Source: UBA8437 sp963694825
GTDB lineage: Bacteria; Planctomycetota; Planctomycetia; Planctomycetales; Planctomycetaceae
DNA: 14,754 nucleotides
Reading direction: 5' to 3'
Assembly (NCBI GenBank): GCA_963694825.1
Contig: CAVOEV010000105.1
Coordinates: 1 to 14,754, forward strand
A program made the position numbers and the translations under genes. The first letter of the stretch is position 1, and every line of letters begins with the position of its first letter. Below the pieces are notes generated by a model. It ran no database searches. It had not been told where the DNA came from and worked only from the letters and a program-made list of their open reading frames with translations. Below, in pieces: positions 6,378 to 13,615 of the stretch.

Positions 6378-7727
6378 TCACCGCTTGACCTCGCAACCGG
6401 GAACCGACTTTTGGAATGCCTTCACCGCACCTTCGGTAACCGAAGTGAAACTGAGATCCAGTTCCCCAAGCTTCGACAACCCGACCAGGCTATTCAGGCC
6501 AACGTCGGTGACACGAGTTCCCGACAGGTTCAATGTCTGCAGCTCGGAATGTGTCGATAGACTCGCCACTCCCGAATCACCCACCGCCGTCGAATCGAGA
6601 TTCAACCACTCCAGTTGACGCAGATTCGACAGGTGCTTCATCCCCAGGTCCGTCACAGACGTGGACCACAGGTTCAACCGCCTCAGTGCCACCGAAGAAG
6701 ACAGATGAGCCAGGCCGGCGTCGTCAACCTGAGTCTCACTCAGGTCGACACGCTCCAAGCCCTTCGCTCCCGCAATGGCCGCCAATCCCTTGCCCACAAC
6801 CGCCGTGTCGCGAAGCACCACAGTTCTCAGGTCAGGCATCCGAGCCAACGCTGCCAGACCCGCATCCGAAACTCCCGTGCGAAACAGGTTGAGCTCTCGC
6901 AACTTCGTCATCCCCGACAATAACTCGACTCCTGCATCCGTGATCGCGGTGTCCTCAAGAATCAGAGACGTAAGACCGGTCAGACCCGAGATCGCCTTCA
7001 ATCCGTCGTCCGACACCTGGGGATTCCGCAGCTTCAAACTTCGCAGACCACTCAGCTTTCCAAGATGCAAAAGGCCCGCGTCAGTGATCAATACGCAGCC
7101 ACGAATGTCGACCAGCTTCAACCTCGTCAACCCAGACAAATGGACCAAGGCTTCGTCACTGATATTGGTGTACAACAGGTGAAGTTGCTCGAGTCGCTCG
7201 AGTGACGCCAGATGGGCCAGGCCGTCGTTGGTCACGTTCGAACAGCGACGCAAATTCAATGACTTCAGCGTTGCGATTTTCGAAACACTCGCCAAGCCGT
7301 CGTCCGTCAACTCGGTGTTCTCCAAACCCAGACTCTCCAGTCGACTCAATACAGCCAACTGCCCAATCCCACTGTCGCTGATGTTGGCACCCCAGATCTT
7401 CAGACTCTTCAGGTCCGTCAACCCGGCCAGCAATTCGCACTGGTCGTCAGTGAACGGGCACTCGCTCAAATCGACAGACACCACCGCACCATCGAGGATC
7501 ATCCAACGACCTCCGGCAACCCGGATCGCGTCGACCGCCGACTGCTCAAGCCGGACCTGCTCGGCCCGCTCGGCCTCACCGACACCCTCCGACACCACAG
7601 TTTCAGGCACACCCGAAACGCCTTCACCCGCCGACTCGTCGTTCGACGTGCAGCCGACCAATCCGACCGACACCACACAGAACACCGCAGCCACCGCAGC
7701 CACCGCAGCCATCCGCACACACGCCAT
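6378..7727 (-). CDS. Leucine-rich-repeat lipoprotein (14 repeats)
   Basis: The product has 449 residues. Residues 1-26 form a lipoprotein signal with lipobox LVGC (Cys26 becomes the lipidated N-terminus), so the protein is probably membrane-anchored and faces the periplasm. A Ser/Glu-rich linker follows (27-65). Residues 80-102 form a degenerate cap, and 103-440 hold 14 consecutive repeats, twelve of 24 residues and two of 25, with consensus LxxLxxLxLxxTxVTDxGLxxLxx. The short tail SVPGCEVKR resembles how many planctomycete repeat proteins end. Such proteins are usually binding scaffolds; no catalytic domain is present and the partner is unknown. ATG 7727 has GGTGGA upstream; Met6 is an alternative start that would shorten the n-region. 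It ends 44 bases before glnE on the same strand with no terminator between, so the two could share a transcript, though no functional link is evident. Confidence 0.88.
   Translation of the reverse strand: MACVRMAAVAAVAAVFCVVSVGLVGCTSNDESAGEGVSGVPETVVSEGVGEAERAEQVRLEQSAVDAIRVAGGRWMILDGAVVSVDLSECPFTDDQCELLAGLTDLKSLKIWGANISDSGIGQLAVLSRLESLGLENTELTDDGLASVSKIATLKSLNLRRCSNVTNDGLAHLASLERLEQLHLLYTNISDEALVHLSGLTRLKLVDIRGCVLITDAGLLHLGKLSGLRSLKLRNPQVSDDGLKAISGLTGLTSLILEDTAITDAGVELLSGMTKLRELNLFRTGVSDAGLAALARMPDLRTVVLRDTAVVGKGLAAIAGAKGLERVDLSETQVDDAGLAHLSSSVALRRLNLWSTSVTDLGMKHLSNLRQLEWLNLDSTAVGDSGVASLSTHSELQTLNLSGTRVTDVGLNSLVGLSKLGELDLSFTSVTEGAVKAFQKSVPGCEVKR
6408..7421 (-). repeat. Array of 14 leucine-rich repeats (24-25 codons each)
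   Basis: The protein repeats are in register, but the DNA units have diverged. The third and fifth repeats have 25 residues, each with one extra residue before the TD/TN turn; the rest have 24. The ninth repeat (MPDLRTVVLRDTAVVGKGLA) has lost the Asp of the TDxGL turn, which reads VGKGL there. Confidence 0.85.
7683..7709. repeat. Three perfect 9-base tandem repeats in the lipoprotein signal peptide
   Basis: Three identical copies of caccgcagc (plus strand) lie head to tail and in frame, encoding AAVAAVAAV in the hydrophobic core of the signal peptide. Gain or loss of a unit would lengthen or shorten the core without breaking the reading frame. Confidence 0.9.
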
Positions 7728-7835
7728 TGTCTGTCCACCCTCAGTCTTGGTGTCCCGTGCTCGAAGGCCGGTTCAAGAATTCCACCGGCCGATGCCCGAC
7801 CCATTTCTCTTCAGCCGTCCCGCTTCCCAAGAGCA

Positions 7836-7864
7836 ACATTAGTCGTGTCGCCGGGACATGGCAA
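7836..7864 (-). promoter_or_regulatory. Weak promoter candidate for the lipoprotein gene
   Basis: On the minus strand TTGCCA (7864-7859; five of six match TTGACA) precedes TAATGT (7841-7836; three of six match TATAAT) with a 17-base spacer. Position and direction fit, but the -10 is poor. Confidence 0.22.
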
Positions 7865-7886
7865 CGACCGCAATCACGTCCTCCGG

Positions 7887-7916
7887 TTGGTGCACTGCAA
7901 CAGAGCGTGCTATCAT
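7887..7916 (+). promoter_or_regulatory. Extended -10 promoter candidate for the Gfo/Idh/MocA gene
   Basis: TGC-TATCAT (7908-7916) is a good extended -10; TATCAT matches TATAAT in five of six positions. TTGGTG (7887-7892) lies 18 bases upstream as a weak -35. The leader to ATG 8032 would be about 110 bases. A promoter here also supports starting the protein at 8032 and not at the earliest in-frame codon. Confidence 0.42.
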
Positions 7917-8031
7917 GCCGGCGAGCAGTAAACGGCTTGCCACGGGCTGCGGTTCGCCAACCCGACCACAACCGGCAACTTCAGCTTGCCGTTTCAACCT
8001 CCTAACGCATTCGTCCCTCGGAAAGCTCAAT

Positions 8032-9357
8032 ATGAACGACTCGACCCCAGCCAACACGTCACACACCTCTCGGCGAGATTTCCTGCAGACCTCTGCCGCT
8101 CTGAGCACCGCGTTCTGGGTCGCCTCGGACCAGGAGTCTTGGGCCGCTCCGACATCCCCGAACGAAAAGATCCGGTTTGCGTGTATTGGAGTCGGAGGCA
8201 AGGGCAGCAGCGATTCGGCCTCGGCCGGTCGCCACGGCGATGTCGTCGCCATCTGTGACGTCGACCAGAACACACTCAACAAGGCCGGAGTCCGATTCAA
8301 AAACGCCAAAAAGTTCACCGATTACCGCGAGATGCTCGAAACGATGGGTGACAGCATCGATGCCGTCACCGTCAGCACGCCTGACCACAATCACGCTGCC
8401 GCCAGTGTGATGGCGATGAAAATGGGCAAACACTGCTTCACGCAAAAACCCATGACGCACAGCATCTACGAAGCCCGCCAAATGGCTCTGATCGCCACCA
8501 AACACAAGGTGCAGACTCAAATGGGCAACCAGGGCACTGCCACCAATACGCTGCGAGAAGGCGCCGCGATTGTCCAGTCCGGAGTGCTCGGAGATGTCAG
8601 CGAAGTCCACGTCTGGACCAACCGACCCGTCTGGCCACAAGGCGGACCCCGACCCAAACCCGCCACACCCCCCAAACATCTCAACTGGGACGTCTGGCTG
8701 GGACCCGCACCGTTTCGACCCTACGGCAATGGCTACCACCCCTTCGCCTGGAGAGGCTGGTGGGACTTCGGGACCGGGGCACTGGGCGATATGGCCTGCC
8801 ACACCATGAACATGCCCTTCATGGCCCTCAACCTCCGTGACCCAATCTCCGTCGAAGCCACTAACTCGGGACACAACAAGGACAGCTTCCCCAAGTCCAG
8901 TGTGATCACCTACGAGTTCCCCAAGCTCGGCGAACGCAACGCCGTCAAGATGGTCTGGTACGACGGAGGCGAACGCCCGTCGCAGGAACTGCTGCCCAAG
9001 GAACAAAAACTCCCCAAAACCGGCTCGCTCCTCATCGGAGACAAGGGCATGCTGCTCTCGCCAGGGGACTACGCCGGAAACAGCAACATCGTGCTCGGTG
9101 TCGATAAACCAAAGGTCGATTTCGAAAAATCACCCGGCCACTTCACCGAGTACGCTCGTGCCATCACCTCGGGCAAACCCGCCCGGTCGAACTTCCCGGA
9201 ATACGCCGGGCCACTGACCGAAGTCGTACTGCTCGGCAACCTTGCCGTTTGGGCCGAAAAGAAGGTCGAATGGGACGCCAAGTCGCTGACAGCCAAGAAC
9301 GCGCCGGAAGTCAAAAACATCGTCCGCCGCGAATATCGCAAAGGCTGGACACTCTAG
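8032..9357 (+). CDS. Tat-exported Gfo/Idh/MocA-family oxidoreductase
   Basis: The product has 441 residues from ATG 8032 (GGAAAG upstream). The frame stays open back to 7858, but this start puts the twin-arginine signal SRRDFLQT (13-20) at the N-terminus, which points to export of a folded, cofactor-loaded protein through Tat. The Rossmann fold opens with IRFACIGVGGKGSS (47-60), followed by VVAICDVD (71-78). STPDHNHA (115-122) and the catalytic-lysine motif TQKPMTHS (137-144, Lys139) follow; the common form is EKP, and Q in place of E is, from memory, frequent in planctomycete members. The substrate-binding half contains NWDVWLGPAPFRPY and WWDFGTGALGDMACHTMN (His257). Members oxidise or reduce sugars and related polyols with NAD(P), often tightly bound; the substrate here is unknown. 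It stands alone with its own promoter candidate and converges on the flavoprotein gene. Confidence 0.92.
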   Translation: MNDSTPANTSHTSRRDFLQTSAALSTAFWVASDQESWAAPTSPNEKIRFACIGVGGKGSSDSASAGRHGDVVAICDVDQNTLNKAGVRFKNAKKFTDYREMLETMGDSIDAVTVSTPDHNHAAASVMAMKMGKHCFTQKPMTHSIYEARQMALIATKHKVQTQMGNQGTATNTLREGAAIVQSGVLGDVSEVHVWTNRPVWPQGGPRPKPATPPKHLNWDVWLGPAPFRPYGNGYHPFAWRGWWDFGTGALGDMACHTMNMPFMALNLRDPISVEATNSGHNKDSFPKSSVITYEFPKLGERNAVKMVWYDGGERPSQELLPKEQKLPKTGSLLIGDKGMLLSPGDYAGNSNIVLGVDKPKVDFEKSPGHFTEYARAITSGKPARSNFPEYAGPLTEVVLLGNLAVWAEKKVEWDAKSLTAKNAPEVKNIVRREYRKGWTL

Positions 9358-9398
9358 AACGCAGTCTCTCTCGCGTGCCAACAATATCACCCAGCCAC

Positions 9399-9420
9399 CG
9401 GGCTGACCGCTGTCAGCCCG
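9399..9420. terminator. Hairpin between convergent genes, no T-run
   Basis: Perfect 9-base arms (9399-9407 and 9412-9420) flank a 4-base loop (cgct). The second arm contains the stop codon of the flavoprotein gene (9415-9413). Neither strand has a T-run afterwards. It may still terminate both convergent transcripts or protect their 3' ends. Confidence 0.45.
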
Positions 9421-10705
9421 GACGGCCTCGGCCGACCAGATCACGGAACCGCAATCCGTCGCTCGGAAGCGAAAATCGGTCTGCCAGGTGAGCCAGCCAG
9501 ACGACCAGTCCGTCGTCCGGATGCAGGTACAACTCGTGCAGCGTCTTCTGAGTCCGACTGCCACTCTGCAAAACATATTGATGCGACGGCAGTTGAAACA
9601 TCGTGTGCAACTGAAAACTGGCCGCGCCACGCAAGGCGTACTCCAACGCCATCCGCCCACTGCAGATGTTACCCGTCGCCGCAAATCCACACAGCGACTC
9701 ACCGTATTCGGCATGACACTTCGATAGCACTCGCAGGTTGCGGTCGCTCAGATCCCAACCGCCATAGGCAATGCCACGCATCCCCTCAAACTCACGCTCC
9801 GGATCAAACAACCGGTTGCCGTAAACCCACCAGTCTGCCGCGTTCGCCCCGACAGCCTCCTGCACCGTTCTCAATAACTCGCACTGAAACGATTCGTCCT
9901 CCAGCGTGTTGAAAATCTTTAACCCCACCGACACAGCACCAGGCCGCACCGCTCCACGAATCAAACCCGGCACACGACGAACCCACTCCAGCACCGTCTC
10001 CCGGCCACGAGACCGCTCGCTACCAGCCAATGTCGGACTGAAGTCCTTTTCCAAAGGCATCGGCCCCGAATCGGCGTCGACACCCCAGGCTTGCAGCAAT
10101 CGAGCGGTCGTGAACTCGTACTCCGACTCCAGCCAACGAGTCTCACCCGGTTCAGGCAAATGGTACTTCACCGACGGGATCACCAGCGTCGACGTCCCCT
10201 CCGACACCGCCCGAGACTCCCGTACCAACTCCAGATACTCGACAAACGTCCCGGACCAACCCCGACCGAGCCAACTCACCGTCCAGCCACTCTGCCCACC
10301 ACGTGACGCGACCGGCTCAACCTGCATCCGAGATTCTTGAGTCGCCCACTCGGACATCGATCGGCCGCCGTCCTCGGATTCGGCAATCAACGTCTTCAAG
10401 ACCACGTAACCCAAGCCCGCAGCGACGTCTTCTGATACCTGGCGAACTGTCATCGACAACTGGCCGGATGCCTTGGCCCACGGGTTCTCGATTCGACGCC
10501 CCGCATGTTCGCTCGAGAGATCCCAGCCAAATTCCTGCTCGACCCACGAGTGATAGTCGACCGGAGTCTCCCGCTCCGCCAAACACTCGTAGGCCTCGGA
10601 CACGCGACGACGAACCCCCGCCCCCACGTCCAACGGGCCACTCAACCATTCGGAACTCGCCAATTCACTCTTCGCTGGAATCACATTAACTTTCGATCGC
10701 AACAT
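9413..10705 (-). CDS. Dihydroorotate-dehydrogenase-like TIM-barrel flavoprotein (divergent)
   Basis: The product has 430 residues with no signal peptide or membrane segment, so it is probably cytoplasmic. ENPWAKASGQLS (73-84), LGYVVLKTLI (98-107, Lys104), VSVGLKIFNT (258-267, Lys263) and GFAATGNICSGRMALEYALR (340-359) with GAASFQLHT (360-368) parallel, in order, the N-P, K-T, lysine-strand and FMN-phosphate-binding GGI/GAs-VQ motifs of dihydroorotate dehydrogenases. The family oxidises dihydropyrimidines or dihydroorotate with FMN. This protein is about 100 residues longer than class 1 enzymes. It has extra segments at the N-terminus (1-70), around 135-200 and at the C-terminus (370-430), so true pyrimidine synthesis is doubtful. 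It is divergent from the isomerase-like gene across 126 bases. The start at ATG 10705 has only a weak ribosome site. The superfamily call is moderate; an exact reaction cannot be given. Confidence 0.6.
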   Translation of the reverse strand: MLRSKVNVIPAKSELASSEWLSGPLDVGAGVRRRVSEAYECLAERETPVDYHSWVEQEFGWDLSSEHAGRRIENPWAKASGQLSMTVRQVSEDVAAGLGYVVLKTLIAESEDGGRSMSEWATQESRMQVEPVASRGGQSGWTVSWLGRGWSGTFVEYLELVRESRAVSEGTSTLVIPSVKYHLPEPGETRWLESEYEFTTARLLQAWGVDADSGPMPLEKDFSPTLAGSERSRGRETVLEWVRRVPGLIRGAVRPGAVSVGLKIFNTLEDESFQCELLRTVQEAVGANAADWWVYGNRLFDPEREFEGMRGIAYGGWDLSDRNLRVLSKCHAEYGESLCGFAATGNICSGRMALEYALRGAASFQLHTMFQLPSHQYVLQSGSRTQKTLHELYLHPDDGLVVWLAHLADRFSLPSDGLRFRDLVGRGRPG

Positions 10706-10748
10706 CGCTCAACCAGCCAACCCCGGGACTCGCCGTTGACTGACTCCC

Positions 10749-10758
10749 ATTCTATAGT
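10749..10758. promoter_or_regulatory. Overlapping divergent -10 elements
   Basis: The ten bases ATTCTATAGT read as TATAGT on the plus strand (10753-10758; five of six match) and TAGAAT on the minus strand (10754-10749; five of six match). Each faces one of the two divergent genes. TTGACT at 10736-10741 is too close (11 bases) to serve as a normal -35 for the plus direction. It is the only TATA-like site in this 126-base gap. Confidence 0.35.
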
Positions 10759-10831
10759 CGCAGCAATATCCCCAACACCATACCGCAGCCACGCCAACTC
10801 GCAGGCGCCAACTCACTCCGCTCGGGCCGAG

Positions 10832-11731
10832 ATGATCCGCACCAGCTTCTCAACTCTCGGCTGCCCCGACTGGTCGTTTGCCGACATGGTCAGACTGGGC
10901 CAACAGGCTGGTTTTGATGGAGTCGAGATTCGGCTCATTGAACGAGACACTGAACTGCTGGGCGTGCCAGACTTCTCGGCGACCCAATTGCCCAAACGCC
11001 GCCAAGAACTCGCTCAATCCGGGTTCGAAGTCTGCGGCCTCGCCTCCTCTGTTGCATTCGACTCGCCCGATGCCAGCCACCGAACCAAACAACTCGAGAT
11101 CGGTCGAGCCTACCTCGATCTCGCAGCCGAACTCCAGGCTGGCTTTGTTCGAGTCTTCGGAGACACGATCCACGAATCGGTTGGTCGACACGACACCGTG
11201 TCACAGGTTGCCGACGGCTTGGAACGGCTTGGCGAATATGCCGAATCGCTGAACCTGAAAGTCGTTATCGAAACACATGGAGACTTTTCTCAGTCAGATC
11301 TGGTCGCCGAAACCATGGATCGAGTCCACTCGCCAGCTGTCGGGGTTCTCTGGGATACGCACCACCCCTGGCGATTTCATGGCGAATCGCTCGCCATGAC
11401 TTGCGATCGTTTTCAAGATCGCATCTTCCACACGCATTGGAAAGACTCGGTCACACGTCACTCGACCACGACCGACGCCGACCAGCAAATCGCCGCCAAG
11501 CAGGCGGCCACCCTGATGACCGGACATCAGCACGCCGATTATGTGTTGTTCGGAGGTGGCGAGTTCCCGATCCTCGACTGCCTCGGACTACTCAAACGCT
11601 CCGGCTATTCTCAGTGGTACAGCTACGAATGGGAAAAGATGTGGCATCCGGAGCTCGAACCGCCCGAATTGGCTCTGCCACTCTTCTCAGAAAAGATCCG
11701 CCAGTTGCACGCGTTGCTTCCCGGCAACTGA
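10832..11731 (+). CDS. Sugar phosphate isomerase/epimerase-like (AP endonuclease 2 TIM-barrel) protein
   Basis: The product has 299 residues from ATG 10832. The frame is open upstream to 10505, but that stretch overlaps the flavoprotein gene on the other strand and looks non-coding. It opens with IRTSFSTLGCPDWSF (2-16) and GFDGVEIRL (28-36), the usual first strands of the xylose-isomerase-like TIM barrel. Metal-ligand candidates sit in the expected order: Glu147 (VVIETHGDF), Asp175 with His177/His178 (VLWDTHHPW), His200/His202 (IFHTHWKD) and Glu266 (YSYEWEKMW). Members interconvert or cleave sugars, inositols or their phosphates with divalent metal. There is no signal peptide, so it is cytoplasmic. 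The substrate is unknown. It follows a divergent promoter candidate and lies 198 bases upstream of the S41 protease gene, with no clear terminator in between. Confidence 0.88.
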   Translation: MIRTSFSTLGCPDWSFADMVRLGQQAGFDGVEIRLIERDTELLGVPDFSATQLPKRRQELAQSGFEVCGLASSVAFDSPDASHRTKQLEIGRAYLDLAAELQAGFVRVFGDTIHESVGRHDTVSQVADGLERLGEYAESLNLKVVIETHGDFSQSDLVAETMDRVHSPAVGVLWDTHHPWRFHGESLAMTCDRFQDRIFHTHWKDSVTRHSTTTDADQQIAAKQAATLMTGHQHADYVLFGGGEFPILDCLGLLKRSGYSQWYSYEWEKMWHPELEPPELALPLFSEKIRQLHALLPGN

Positions 11732-11845
11732 CACCCAAGCCGCAGCCTCCAACCGACCTGAATTGCCGGCACGACCGCTCGGCACTTTGCCGGATGTAGA
11801 GGACCTGACGATTGGGTAGCCAGCCGTGCTTTCCGCAGATTTGCT

Positions 11846-11860
11846 CACGTTCCATACGTG
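11846..11860. other. Short dyad upstream of the S41 protease gene
   Basis: CACGT and ACGTG flank five bases (tccat), 70 bases before the protease start. It could be an operator or a chance palindrome. The 198-base gap otherwise shows no hairpin with a T-run and only a poor promoter match (TTGCTC-N17-TACTCT at 11841-11869). Confidence 0.25.
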
Positions 11861-11929
11861 ACGTACTCTCGTTCAATCGCCCACGACAACCACGGCGACA
11901 ACGTCCACACCGGGCAGAGAGACGTCAAC

Positions 11930-13615
11930 ATGTATTCTGCGGCAGGCCGATGGCCTCTAAAACTCGACCGTCTTCTCGCGGCCGCCTTCTGGCTGGCGGC
12001 CATCACTTTGCTGGGCGCTTCCCCCTTGGCAGCCCAGTCAACTCGCCCCTCAACCGAAGCCTCCACAACACTCACCGCCGCAAAACCACAGTCGGCAATC
12101 GCGGCCGGACGACAACTGGAAGTCAGTCGTCGCTGGGCCGACGCACTGGCTCACTACCAGGCCGCCGACAAGCAATGGCCAGAAACCAGCGCACTGGAAC
12201 ACGGACTTCGCCGTTCACGCATCCAGTGTGGCATCCTCCACCGGTACGCCGATCGCAGCTTTAAACACAAGTTGCTCGCCATCCCCCAGCGCGACGCCAT
12301 GGCACTTTTCGACGACCTCGTCGCACGAGTCCAGAACAGCTTCGTCGAACAAGTCTCGATCACGTCGTTCGTCGCCCATGGCACCGAAAGCCTCTACCTC
12401 TCACTCGCCAACCAAAAGTTTCTCAACAGGCATCTTCCCCAAGGCGCCCAGCCTCGTGTCGACGCCATCAGCCAGTTGCGACGCACTCTGTTCACCAAGT
12501 ACTGGAACCGGCCGGTCCGAAGCTCGGCCGAAGCTCACCGAGTCGTCAGCGAGGTCTGCCAACTCTCTCGACAAACACTCGGACTCCCCGCATCCGCTGT
12601 CATCCTCGAATACGTATTCGGCGGCTGTAATTCCCTGGACGACTACAGCGCCTGCCTGACGCCCGATCGGTACTCGGACCTCAACGCCAATATCGATGGC
12701 CAGTTCGTCGGGCTGGGAATCGAAATCAAGGCACAAGCCGATCGCGGCCTGCTGCTGGTCGACGTGCTCCCTGGAAGCCCGGCGCTGACGGCGGGACTTC
12801 GTGCCGGAGATCACGTTGTCGGGATCAACGGTACTGACTGCCGCAAGATGTCCACCGACGAAGCCGCCGGCCTGCTCAAAGGACCCGTCGGCAGCAGTGT
12901 CGCATTGGACTTTGTCCGAGACGATTCGCCGGACCTCAGAAAACTCAGGATCACGCGACGGCCAGTGATCATCAAAAGTATCCCGCTGGTGACCATGCTC
13001 GATACCACGTACGGCATCGGCTACATCCAGATGACCGGATTCCAACGCGGCACCGCCAACGAACTTGACCGTGCCCTCGTCAGTCTTCGCAGACAAGGGG
13101 CACGCGCCGTTGTCTGGGACCTGCGTCACAATCCCGGAGGGTTGCTCGATGCCGCCACCGACGTGCTCGACCGCTTCATCGCCAACGGTGTGCTCGTCTC
13201 GACTCGTGGACGCACCTTCGACCAAAACCGGGTCTATCGGGCCCACCAGGCCGGTACCAATCGGCTGAAACTCGTTGTCCTTACCGACGGTGAAAGTGCC
13301 AGCGCCAGTGAAATCGTCGCCGGAGCCATTCGCGATCACAAACGTGGACTCATTATTGGACGCAGGTCGTACGGCAAATGGAGCGTGCAGAGCATTTTTC
13401 CGCTCGCCGTTGCCTCCGGATTGCGACTCACAACAGCACGTTTCTATTCCCCAGCAGGCCACAACCACTCCAAAGTCGGAGTGCAACCCGATATTGTTGT
13501 CGATAAGGCCAAGGACAAAGACGGGATCTATCGCCGACTCACTCGCGACAAGTTGGCCGATGATGCCGATGTCCAAAAAGCCCTGGAAGAACTGAGGACT
13601 CGCTTGGCCGGCTGA
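11930..13615 (+). CDS. Exported S41 (C-terminal processing) serine protease with PDZ domain
   Basis: The product has 561 residues from ATG 11930, which has GAGAG upstream and puts the signal peptide at the N-terminus. The frame is also open from a GTG at 11858. The signal peptide spans residues 1-36 (hydrophobic LLAAAFWLAAITLLG, cut near PLAAQ). Residues 55-230 are helical with a TPR-like start (RRWADALAHYQAADKQWPE) and are not part of the standard CtpA fold. A PDZ domain covers about 257-346 (GQFVGLGIEI, VLPGSPALTAGLRAGDHVVGING). The protease core has GIGYIQMTGF (362-371) and DLRHNPGGLL (397-406). The catalytic pair is Ser458 in GESASASEIVAGAI and Lys483 in SYGKWSVQ, with Gln487; the 25-residue Ser-Lys spacing equals that of CtpB. 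Such enzymes cut near the C-termini of envelope proteins. The stop codon shares its last base with the next start. Confidence 0.92.
   Translation: MYSAAGRWPLKLDRLLAAAFWLAAITLLGASPLAAQSTRPSTEASTTLTAAKPQSAIAAGRQLEVSRRWADALAHYQAADKQWPETSALEHGLRRSRIQCGILHRYADRSFKHKLLAIPQRDAMALFDDLVARVQNSFVEQVSITSFVAHGTESLYLSLANQKFLNRHLPQGAQPRVDAISQLRRTLFTKYWNRPVRSSAEAHRVVSEVCQLSRQTLGLPASAVILEYVFGGCNSLDDYSACLTPDRYSDLNANIDGQFVGLGIEIKAQADRGLLLVDVLPGSPALTAGLRAGDHVVGINGTDCRKMSTDEAAGLLKGPVGSSVALDFVRDDSPDLRKLRITRRPVIIKSIPLVTMLDTTYGIGYIQMTGFQRGTANELDRALVSLRRQGARAVVWDLRHNPGGLLDAATDVLDRFIANGVLVSTRGRTFDQNRVYRAHQAGTNRLKLVVLTDGESASASEIVAGAIRDHKRGLIIGRRSYGKWSVQSIFPLAVASGLRLTTARFYSPAGHNHSKVGVQPDIVVDKAKDKDGIYRRLTRDKLADDADVQKALEELRTRLAG

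Larger units (their letters stand above)
7728..8031. other. 304-base divergent intergenic region
   Basis: This is the gap between the lipoprotein gene (minus) and the oxidoreductase gene (plus). It holds one promoter candidate for each direction, listed separately. The plus-strand frame of the oxidoreductase is open across 7858-8031, but those codons show no recognisable protein. No RNA gene or strong hairpin was seen. Confidence 0.6.

Noticed and set aside
7858..8031. N-terminal extension of the oxidoreductase by 58 codons
   Set aside because: It would bury the twin-arginine signal inside the protein and overlap the best promoter candidate. ATG 8032 has a ribosome site.
8059..9006. 315-codon open frame on the minus strand opposite the oxidoreductase gene
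   Set aside because: Antisense to the Gfo/Idh/MocA gene; the product has no recognisable motifs or start signals.
10736..10758. TTGACT and TATAGT as a paired -35/-10 promoter
   Set aside because: The spacer is only 11 bases, far below the 16-18 needed, so TTGACT was not used.
10505..10831. N-terminal extension of the isomerase-like protein by 109 codons
   Set aside because: It overlaps the flavoprotein gene on the other strand and crosses the divergent promoter region. The fold begins right at ATG 10832.
11772..11797. TGCCG/CGGCA inverted repeat after the isomerase-like gene as a terminator
   Set aside because: The stem is only five bases with an 11-base loop and no T-run follows.
11858..11929. 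GTG start for the S41 protease 24 codons upstream
   Set aside because: The extra residues (polar, charged) would precede and weaken the signal peptide. ATG 11930 has a better ribosome site.
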